From the NCBI GenBank assembly GCA_948099385.1, contig CANUEZ040000116.1:14357501-14421500 (forward strand): 64,000 bases of DNA. The letters are read 5' to 3'. Below, one piece after another: positions 58,096 to 64,000 of the stretch. How positions within the stretch are numbered: position 1 is the first letter of the stretch; every line of letters starts with the position of its first letter. Made by a program: the position numbers and the translations under genes. The notes below the pieces were generated by a model, which did not search any database, was not told where the DNA came from, and saw only the letters and a program-made list of their open reading frames with translations. Source of the DNA: Fasciola hepatica (lineage: Eukaryota > Platyhelminthes > Trematoda > Plagiorchiida > Fasciolidae).

Positions 58096-59921
58096 CCTTT
58101 CCCATATCATCCCACCCTACTATGCACCCGTTATCTCTGACCACTACCCTTAACCGCGTAACTATTCCCATTGGTGCAGTCGCAAAAGGTTTCCGACGGC
58201 TCAACCAATATTGCTCCATGGGTCCTGACCTAATCCATCCCCGTATTCTCAAGGAAGCCGCGGATACATTAGCTGCTCCTTATGCCTCGCTTTTTCAGCG
58301 ATGTGTTGACGATGGAGTTTTCCCCCGTAACTGGAAAAAAGCAGTGATCGCACCCATCTATAAGAAGGGTAGTAGACACCTTGCTTCTAGTTACAGACCC
58401 ATAAGCCTCACTAGCATCCCTGGCAAAATTTTTGAGGGAATTCTTAAGAGTGAGATTCTTTCCCATCTTCATAGAAATAAGATCCTCTCCCCGTCCCAAC
58501 ATGGGTTTCTTCCTGGCAGGTCATGCATCACCAATATGCTTACTGTCATGGATAGTCTAACGAAAGCCTATGATGATGGCCAGCTCTCACACGCTGTATT
58601 CATCGATTTTGCTAAGGCCTTCGATAAGGTCCCCCATGCCCCTCTTCTTTATAAGCTACAGACATACGGGATCACAGGCTCCATGTTAGCCATCCTACGT
58701 AGCTTCCTTACCGACCGCACCTTTGTGGTTAAAGTCGGGAATGTTTTGTCTCAACCCTCCCCAGTAACAACTGGGGTCCCCCAAGGGTCGGTCTTAGGTC
58801 CTCTTCTTTTCCTGATCTATATAAACGATCTACCGACAGCCCTTCCTGCGAACATTGCCATGTACGCAGATGATGTAACCCTCTGGAGTTCAAGCGTTGA
58901 AGACCTGCAAATTGCAGTTTATCAAACAAAACGCTGGTCCGAGGATTGGAACCTCCCAGTTAATGATGACAAATGCGTGAGCATGTCTTTCGGCAGAGAG
59001 ACTGGTCACACGTTTTCCATTAATGGAGCAGCCACTCTGCCAAGGGTTGACCGACACAAGGTGCTCGGTTTCTGGTTAGATTGTAACTTATCCTTCTCTC
59101 ATCATCACGAACCTGCGAGCAAGTCTGCCTTTCGAGTTCTAAACATGATTCGAAGGTCCTTCCCGCGCATATTTAAGGATGATTTCCCCATAATTTTCGG
59201 CACTTATATCCGACCTCTGCTGGAGTACGGTAGTCAGATAGTGCACTCTGGTCTTGTCCGAGACCGTGAGATCCTAGAAAGGGTTCAGCGGGCCTCCACC
59301 AAGGCAGTAAGTGGTCTATCCCATCTACCTTATCCCGTCCGCCTCTCACTCCTCAACCTCTATCCCCTTGACGTAAGACGCGTAAGAGGTGATCTGTTTT
59401 TGATGTTTCACCTTTTTGAAACAGGTCAAAGCGATTACTTCTTCTCCGTCTGTCCAGCCTCCTCTCTCCGTGGTCACAGCAGGAAAGTCTTCAAACCGAG
59501 GCCACGCACTTCACTAAGGATTAACTTTTTTAGCTATAGGGTTATTACCATGTGGAATGCACTTCCGGAAGATATTGTTCTGTCGCAGGACAAAACTATC
59601 TTCAAGAAAAAGCTAGACCTCTACCTGGGTCTCTCCCAATAATTCCCTTTGTCAAAAAAAAACAAACAAAATAGTTGTCTTTTATCGCATATATGTTCAT
59701 GAATGCCGCACCCCCACTCAGCTTAAGGCACTGTCCACAGTGTGACACTGAATGAGGTTATATGTATCTTGTTTTCGCTGCCACCCCCGCCCCCCCCCCC
59801 CCGCTTCTTTTTACTCTCGTTTCAGCTCGGTGAATCCGACAGAAGATCAAAGATTTCCTAAAGAACCGGGACAATTGGGCTTAAAGCCTCGAACCCGTGT
59901 AGTACTTCAAGACTTCAAGAC
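58096..59921 (+). mobile_element. 1826-bp non-LTR insertion into A2 (5'-truncated, RT intact)
   Basis: Comparison of A2 with A1 gives the exact limits: host sequence ends CATAGCT at 58095 and resumes ATCACAAAGG at 59922. The insert carries a 506-codon RT frame (58122-59642), a short A-rich stretch (CAAAAAAAAACAAACAAAAT), a 13-C run (59790-59802) and ends with ACTTCAAGACTTCAAGAC, a short tandem 8-mer like those ending CR1/L2-type elements. Its RT differs from A and B (MYADDVTLW box), so it is another subfamily. It is younger than the A2 copy it interrupts. Confidence 0.9.
58122..59642 (+). CDS. Intact RT ORF of the nested element (506 codons)
   Basis: One uninterrupted frame from the first available ATG to TAA at 59640-59642. 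Domains in order: RT start (MGPDLIHPRILKEAADTLA), SYRPISLTSIPGKIFEGIL, SPSQHGFLPGRSCITNML, motif A (FIDFAKAFDKVPHAPLL), motif B (TTGVPQGSVLGPLLFLIYIN), catalytic MYADDVTLW, DDKCVSMSFGRETGHTF, then thumb and C-terminal MWNALPEDIVLSQ. All catalytic residues are present and no frameshift is seen. Upstream linker, EN and ORF1 are missing, so it could make an RT polypeptide but not a mobile element. The true start lay further upstream in the full element. Confidence 0.85.
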   Translation: MHPLSLTTTLNRVTIPIGAVAKGFRRLNQYCSMGPDLIHPRILKEAADTLAAPYASLFQRCVDDGVFPRNWKKAVIAPIYKKGSRHLASSYRPISLTSIPGKIFEGILKSEILSHLHRNKILSPSQHGFLPGRSCITNMLTVMDSLTKAYDDGQLSHAVFIDFAKAFDKVPHAPLLYKLQTYGITGSMLAILRSFLTDRTFVVKVGNVLSQPSPVTTGVPQGSVLGPLLFLIYINDLPTALPANIAMYADDVTLWSSSVEDLQIAVYQTKRWSEDWNLPVNDDKCVSMSFGRETGHTFSINGAATLPRVDRHKVLGFWLDCNLSFSHHHEPASKSAFRVLNMIRRSFPRIFKDDFPIIFGTYIRPLLEYGSQIVHSGLVRDREILERVQRASTKAVSGLSHLPYPVRLSLLNLYPLDVRRVRGDLFLMFHLFETGQSDYFFSVCPASSLRGHSRKVFKPRPRTSLRINFFSYRVITMWNALPEDIVLSQDKTIFKKKLDLYLGLSQ

Positions 59922-60353
59922 ATCACAAAGGAAACATTCGAGGCTCCAAATTAGGGTGAAGTACTTCTCAAATACAGTGGTACCCTATTGGAATAAGCTC
60001 CCGGAAGAGGTCATAAATACCACAACCGTGAAGGCTTTTAAGATAGCAGTAGACCTATGTTAGGTGGAAGAATACCCCGAGTTGTGTTAAGCGGTTTTTT
60101 GGGTCAGACGCAGTTTACTCATTGTTTCCACCCTTCCCTGCCAGGGTTGATACAGCACAGAATTTCTACCTTTCAGAAGAAGAAAACCACGTAGTGTTGG
60201 GAGCTACGAAAGTGCGCCGACAACACAACTATCTGGACACACGATTGGCTCTAGCCACACCAAGTCCTGTGCAAAGTGAACTGAACTGGACTGAACTGAA
60301 CTGACCTGAACCGGACCACAATTTGGACTGTGAACTGGTTTCGGAGCTTGAGA

Positions 60354-60564
60354 ATGCAGTCGCTTTCGGCATCAGAAATAGAAAAATACTCGCTACTTTT
60401 CGAACAGTTATCTCCAGTTGATGGGAGACTTGATGGGGAAAAATGTAAAAAGGTATGCTCTTGACTTTTTCTGCCTTCGTCGCCTATCTTTCGCTGATAA
60501 CGCACTTCTGTGTTTTTTTTCCTCATAGGTTGACCGGGAACCTGTAAATCAGTTTTTTGCTTTG
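60354..60564 (+). CDS. Candidate start of a host gene, EH-domain-like
   Basis: Exon 60354-60452 starts with ATG and encodes 33 residues (MQSLSASEIEKYSLLFEQL, then SPVDGRLDGEKCKK), ending in phase 0 at AAG/GTATGC. After a 76-nt intron with a strong acceptor (GTTTTTTTTCCTCATAG), exon 60529-60564 adds VDREPVNQFFAL, ending in phase 0 before GTGCGT. The pattern Y-x-x-L-F-x-x-L-S-P-x-x-G-x-(L/I)-x-G-x-x-(C/A)-K-K resembles EH domains (EPS15, REPS, EHD), which bind NPF peptides in endocytosis. The rest of the domain is not found before the next element, so this is a tentative assignment. The A2 tail ends only 60 bases upstream. Confidence 0.4.
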
Positions 60565-60569
60565 GTGCG

Positions 60570-60879
60570 TGCGTTCTCAAAACTATCGAGAATTTAATCA
60601 GACGACAGTTTTCATTTGATAGTTTAGCTCTTACTTGCTAGGAAGTTTTGGTTCCGTGAGGACGGGATCAGGGTCAGTGTCTTGGTTTAGAACGATGGGC
60701 AAGGAAGGAAGATAAGGTAAGCCTCCTGCCTAAGCTTCATACAGATAGAGCATCAGGCTGATTATATCAGTTGTCCAAACCTTTTTCGATCCGTGGGCAC
60801 CAAGCGGAGAATAACTGAGTATCAAATACACATCAAGCTCCCCAGTAGTGTCTTCAGTCTTCAAAATTAGAGGCAGAAA
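60570..60879. other. Possible intron; nothing else recognised
   Basis: This lies between the exon candidate and the poly-C tract. It contains no frame with a motif. If the exons above are real, this is intron sequence that the element at 60.9 kb has entered. Confidence 0.35.
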
Positions 60880-60898
60880 CCCCCCCCCCCCCCCCCCC
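60880..60898. repeat. Poly-C tract (19 C) at the left edge of the last element
   Basis: Nineteen consecutive C residues directly precede the first sequence of the terminal element. Shorter C runs lie at 4617-4627 and 59790-59802. It may mark the 5' junction of that element. Confidence 0.85.
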
Positions 60899-60904
60899 GT
60901 ATAA

Positions 60905-61276
60905 ACCTCACAGCAAGAGTTATTGGGTGTCATCTTAGCGAGGAAATCTAGTTTTCGATTAGGGAAAATAAATGACAATGGTAACCCTCGTTCGCTCAAG
61001 GTGGTCTTGGGTTCCGATGAGGAATGCCGCTGGGTGCTACAGCGGTCCTACAGATTAAAAGGAGAAAAACAACGACTCCTTCGAGATCTTGACCCCGAGG
61101 AAAGGGAGAGGCACCGGTTAGCCTTGAGAGAGCTCCGCGAACGCCAGGCCAATGGTGAATCAGGTCTTTTCATCCGGGATTTTCGTGTTCAGCGGAGGCG
61201 TCTTCAACTGAGATGGGATCCGTTCAATCTCACCGGCATCATCAACCAGGCGGCCCCTGCGGTGGAGGTGCAATGA
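60905..61276 (+). CDS. ORF1 C-terminal part (element D)
   Basis: The frame is open from a stop at 60902 to TGA at 61274-61276. No in-frame ATG is available, so it is the 3' part of a longer ORF1. Residues include RSLKVVLGSDEECRWVLQRS, LLRDLDPEERERHRLALREL, RERQANGESGLFI and RDFRVQRRRLQL. The hydrophobic strand, D-L-D-P-E-E-R box and R-x-x-G-E-x-x-x-x-I-R close match the RNA-binding region of CR1/RTE/L1-type ORF1 proteins. Its stop overlaps the ORF2 start (ATGA), which suggests ORF2 translation by reinitiation after ORF1 termination. Confidence 0.65.
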   Translation, partial: TSQQELLGVILARKSSFRLGKINDNGNPRSLKVVLGSDEECRWVLQRSYRLKGEKQRLLRDLDPEERERHRLALRELRERQANGESGLFIRDFRVQRRRLQLRWDPFNLTGIINQAAPAVEVQ

Positions 61277-64000
61277 GGGTCGGTAAGAAGAGGGAAGACA
61301 GAAGAGGGCATGCACTTATCATGTCGTCTAATGTCAGGAGTCTGTTGAACAAGCGAGATGAGCTCGAGGCATGGGTGGTTCAGCACTCGCCAACATTGGT
61401 CGCCTTGACGGAGACGTGGCTCACCAGTGGAGTGCAGGACTCGGAAGTAGCTATCCCAGGATACACACTTTACCGTGCTGATAGGAGCCAAGCTAGGCGA
61501 GGAGGCGGCGTGGCGATGTACATTCGAGCTGACGTCCCTTCGCTACAGTTGGATCGCCTGATAGACCCGGAGGGCTTTGAAGAATCGCTTTGGTGTCGCG
61601 TGAAGTTGACACCCAGTGGATTTGAGTCTGTCGGAGTCATTTATCGGTCACCAGAAGCAGACCCACGGGAAGCACTGACTGGAGTAAGACGTTGGGCGGG
61701 CGATGGTCACTGTCTAATTTTGGGTGACTTCAACTCGCCGAATGTGGATTGGGAGAACTTGCAGTGCACTGTAGGAGCGGATTCATTTTCCCGCGAGCTT
61801 CTTTCAACGGTGCTGGAACTTTCCTTGTACCAACACGTCAGAAGGCCGACCCGAACCCAGGATCACCACACGTCTACCCTAGATCTGGTGATATCTCCAA
61901 GGCGGTCCGATGTTGATCAGATAGAGTACCTACCGCCACTAGGGTGCAGTGACCATGCAGTATTGACCATCAGCTGGAAGAGAGGAGCGACGTTTGTCCC
62001 CAGACCACAGGGCGGACTCAACGTCTGGCGAATGTCGTTCCAACAAGTCAGGGAGGCTGCATCCTCAGTGATGTGGTATCCGCCAGAACCGTATGACATA
62101 GACCAGGCTTGGGAGGTAATCCGAGATGAAATCCTTCAGTTATGCCAGACTTTTGCTCCACCATCCAGACAGCGGCCGCATGCGAAAGGCCCACCTTGGT
62201 TTGACTCGCAACTTAGGCGGCTTTTGAAGCATCGGAACCGAGCATGGAAACAATGTCAAGCGACTGGAGAAGGATATGATCGATACCGCAACATCCGGAA
62301 CCGGTGTACCCAAATGAAACGAGAAAAGCGACGTATCTTCGAGGAGACGTTAGCAATGGACTCGGTACAAGCACCCAAACGACTGTTCGCATATCTGCGA
62401 CGGAGGACGCGAACCACGACTGCAATCCCAGCCCTACAGGACGGACATTCCCTGGGAGTGACAGATGAACACAAGGCAGAGATACTGGCGAGACACTACT
62501 TGTCAGTCTATGCTCCTGAACAGAGGCACAATCGTCCCTCACACATTGCCGGGGGAGCCCCCCAAATGTCTTGTCAAGAACTCACCGAGGAAGAAGTGGC
62601 GGCAACCATGCGCACCGTTAGAGTCAACCAATCCCCCGGACCTGATGGTGTTCATCCGTTGGTGGTAAAGGAACTGGCCGATGTGTTAACTCAACCAGTC
62701 ACACGACTGTTCAACGCGTCTTTAGCAGCGGGAAAGCTCCCCCAAGAATGGAAAAAAGCGGTCGTCGTGCCACTGTACAAAGGTGGGGCAAAAGCTGAGG
62801 CTGTCAACTACCGACCTGTCAGTCTAACACCGGTGATAGGAAAGGTTATGGAGCGCCTGCTGGCAACGCGAATCCGGGACCATATTGGGGTATACGACCT
62901 ACTTAGCCGACAACAACATGGTTTTTGGAAAAACAGGTCGTGCCTAACAAACTTGGTAATCGCACGAGAACGCTGGACGATGGCCAAGGCCGAAGGACAC
63001 CCTACGGACGTAATCTTCGTGGATTTTAGCAAAGCTTTTGACAAAGTTCCGCATGACCGTCTATTAGGTAAACTTAAGGCTCTTGGTGTAGTAGATCCAT
63101 TGATTCTGTGGATAGAGGACTTTCTAAAAGGCCGAACCTTTGCAGTACGAGTAGCACAGTCACTGTCAACCTGGCAAGTGGCAGCTAGTGGTGTTACACA
63201 AGGATCGGTTCTGGGTCCGCTCCTCTTCCTGGCCTATATCAATGACCTACCACCAGTTTTTCAATCGCCGTGCCTCATTTACGCAGACGACCTAAAGATC
63301 TGGCGCACAATTACGTCATACGCTGACGAGCTCGTTCTTCAGGAGGACATCAGAGCCCTTGAGAGATGGTCAGATCTGTGGTCACTACCAGTCAACACGG
63401 AAAAGTGTGCGCATATGCGAGTAGGAGCACCGTCCAGCAGTGGGATGTACAATATACACGGGGCACCCCTCCGACGCTCTGTCTGCGAAAAAGATCTGGG
63501 AGTGATGGTGGCCTCATCACTAAAAACGAAACACAATACTGATAGAGTCTGTTCTTCAGCGTGGAGTATCCTGGGGCCGATTACTCGTTCATTCGGCCAT
63601 CTCTCACTCAACGCCTTCAAGGTGCTGTATGCAACCCACGTGCGTCCCAGGTTGGAATACGGGGGGCCAGCAGTTTTCCCTTGTACGTTGGCAGAGGTGG
63701 CAAAGTTGGAAAGAGTACAGAGAGGCGCAACCCGCCATATCGGAGGGCTACGTGGGGTCAGTTACGAAGAGCGGCTGAAGATCACAGGGCTGTTTCCAGT
63801 GGCCTACCGAAGAGTCCGGGGAGACCTGATCTTCACCAGGCGTGTCATCAGAGGCGACTTCGGTCCAGAACTACGTGCAGAGCTCCCTCTCCGCGGACAT
63901 GGCCGTATGAGGGGACACCCGCTAACTCTAAAGAAACTGCACTCGGTGGGCCTCCCTCTGGTGTACCGTCTATCTCGGAGGGTGACCAATCTATGGAACT
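61273..64000 (+). CDS. ORF2: endonuclease-reverse transcriptase (element D), partial at the right edge
   Basis: From ATG at 61273 the frame is open for 909 codons to the window edge. Endonuclease: NVRSLLNKRDELEAW (about residue 20), TETWL (46-50), GGGVAMYIRA, GDFNSPNVDW (151-160), CSDHAVLTI (SDH 226-228). Linker: PPWFDSQLRRLLKHRNRAWK. RT: NQSPGPDGVHPLVVKELAD, NYRPVSLTPVIGKVMERLL, motif A VDFSKAFDKV (Asp 584), motif B SGVTQGSVLGPLLFL (about 640), catalytic YADDLKIW (670-677), then thumb and a C-terminal region reaching LSRRVTNLWN, the start of the W-N-x-L-P box. It nicks target DNA and copies element RNA. All catalytic residues inspected are conserved, which suggests recent activity. Only the last few dozen codons should be missing. 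Confidence 0.93.
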   Translation, partial: MRVGKKREDRRGHALIMSSNVRSLLNKRDELEAWVVQHSPTLVALTETWLTSGVQDSEVAIPGYTLYRADRSQARRGGGVAMYIRADVPSLQLDRLIDPEGFEESLWCRVKLTPSGFESVGVIYRSPEADPREALTGVRRWAGDGHCLILGDFNSPNVDWENLQCTVGADSFSRELLSTVLELSLYQHVRRPTRTQDHHTSTLDLVISPRRSDVDQIEYLPPLGCSDHAVLTISWKRGATFVPRPQGGLNVWRMSFQQVREAASSVMWYPPEPYDIDQAWEVIRDEILQLCQTFAPPSRQRPHAKGPPWFDSQLRRLLKHRNRAWKQCQATGEGYDRYRNIRNRCTQMKREKRRIFEETLAMDSVQAPKRLFAYLRRRTRTTTAIPALQDGHSLGVTDEHKAEILARHYLSVYAPEQRHNRPSHIAGGAPQMSCQELTEEEVAATMRTVRVNQSPGPDGVHPLVVKELADVLTQPVTRLFNASLAAGKLPQEWKKAVVVPLYKGGAKAEAVNYRPVSLTPVIGKVMERLLATRIRDHIGVYDLLSRQQHGFWKNRSCLTNLVIARERWTMAKAEGHPTDVIFVDFSKAFDKVPHDRLLGKLKALGVVDPLILWIEDFLKGRTFAVRVAQSLSTWQVAASGVTQGSVLGPLLFLAYINDLPPVFQSPCLIYADDLKIWRTITSYADELVLQEDIRALERWSDLWSLPVNTEKCAHMRVGAPSSSGMYNIHGAPLRRSVCEKDLGVMVASSLKTKHNTDRVCSSAWSILGPITRSFGHLSLNAFKVLYATHVRPRLEYGGPAVFPCTLAEVAKLERVQRGATRHIGGLRGVSYEERLKITGLFPVAYRRVRGDLIFTRRVIRGDFGPELRAELPLRGHGRMRGHPLTLKKLHSVGLPLVYRLSRRVTNLWN

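Larger units (their letters stand above)
56780..60294 (+). mobile_element. Element copy A2: truncated CR1-like element, split by another element
   Basis: A2 starts near 56780 in the early RT (PLAEVLKASVTKLYEKS, GIVPGDWRRATVVVIYKS). Three nonsense codons follow at about 56993-57080 (Gly, Thr and Trp codons turned into stops, judging by the family pattern). A clean 303-codon frame runs 57093-58004, with motif A (YLDLSKAFDSVNHRF), VTSGVPQGSVLGPLFF and FMFADDVKIAG. At 58095 the copy is interrupted by an 1826-bp insertion and resumes at 59922, ending in the GAACT-type tail at about 60294. The host lost TTAG at the insertion site and shows no target duplication. Confidence 0.85.
60899..64000 (+). 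mobile_element. Young non-LTR element D (ORF1 end + intact ORF2), runs off the window
   Basis: The element starts within ORF1 right after the poly-C tract and continues beyond the right edge. ORF1 (from 60905) and ORF2 (from 61273) overlap by four bases, ATGA. ORF2 has no stop or frameshift in 2728 bases and keeps every catalytic motif checked. It is the least decayed element here. The 5' end is truncated within ORF1. Confidence 0.9.

Noticed and set aside
61204..63620. Minus-strand frames of 60-109 codons within 61.2-63.6 kb
   Set aside because: They are antisense shadows of the intact ORF2 (61273-64000).

Overview
This window looks like eukaryotic, metazoan DNA made mostly of transposable elements. 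I see no operons, ribosome-binding sites, CRISPR arrays, rRNA or recognisable tRNA. Reverse transcriptase (RT) or APE-type endonuclease (EN) motifs of non-LTR retrotransposons recur on both strands. There is also one Penelope-like element and one BEL/Pao pol remnant. A few short open segments carry good splice sites and candidate introns of 29-76 nt. Mixed CR1-like non-LTR families, Penelope, BEL/Pao and very short introns fit a flatworm (a tapeworm or fluke) or another lophotrochozoan. This is inference; nothing here fixes the species.

Layout. 1-5.9 kb: two decayed minus-strand EN/RT elements. 7.7-10.6 kb: an older minus-strand EN/RT element. 11.2-13.1 kb: a minus-strand BEL/Pao remnant (RNase H and integrase). 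14.4-22.1 kb: the most gene-like region, with plus-strand exon candidates, a duplicated exon pair (one copy broken) and a near-perfect 891-bp direct repeat. 23.6-25.2 kb: a minus-strand Penelope-like RT in several frames. 25.4-28 kb: a Ser/Pro-rich C-rich tract related to 3.8-4.5 kb. 29.9-31.2 kb: another minus-strand RT. 34.4-39.1 kb: a nearly full-length minus-strand element with coiled-coil ORF, ORF1, EN and RT, all catalytically damaged, preceded by an ORF1-only copy (39.1-40.8 kb).

41.8-64 kb is a plus-strand pile-up of CR1-like elements: an RT tail, a PHD/EN/RT element (42.3-47.5), an ORF1/EN element (47.5-49.5), then a head-to-tail chain of related copies (A3, A1, B, A2). A3 is split by a 716-bp MITE-like insertion. 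A2 is split by an 1826-bp 5'-truncated element whose RT ORF is intact. A1 and A2 differ at only two bases by eye over about 885 shared bases. Several truncated copies begin at the microsatellite tail of the copy before them. The window ends in the youngest-looking element: ORF1 overlaps ORF2 by ATGA, and ORF2 (EN+RT) stays open from 61273 to the window edge.

The coding regions do not form a pathway. The biology here is nested retrotransposition around a few host exons, including a possible EH-domain protein start at 60354. All reading was by eye; family names rest on motifs, not on database searches.
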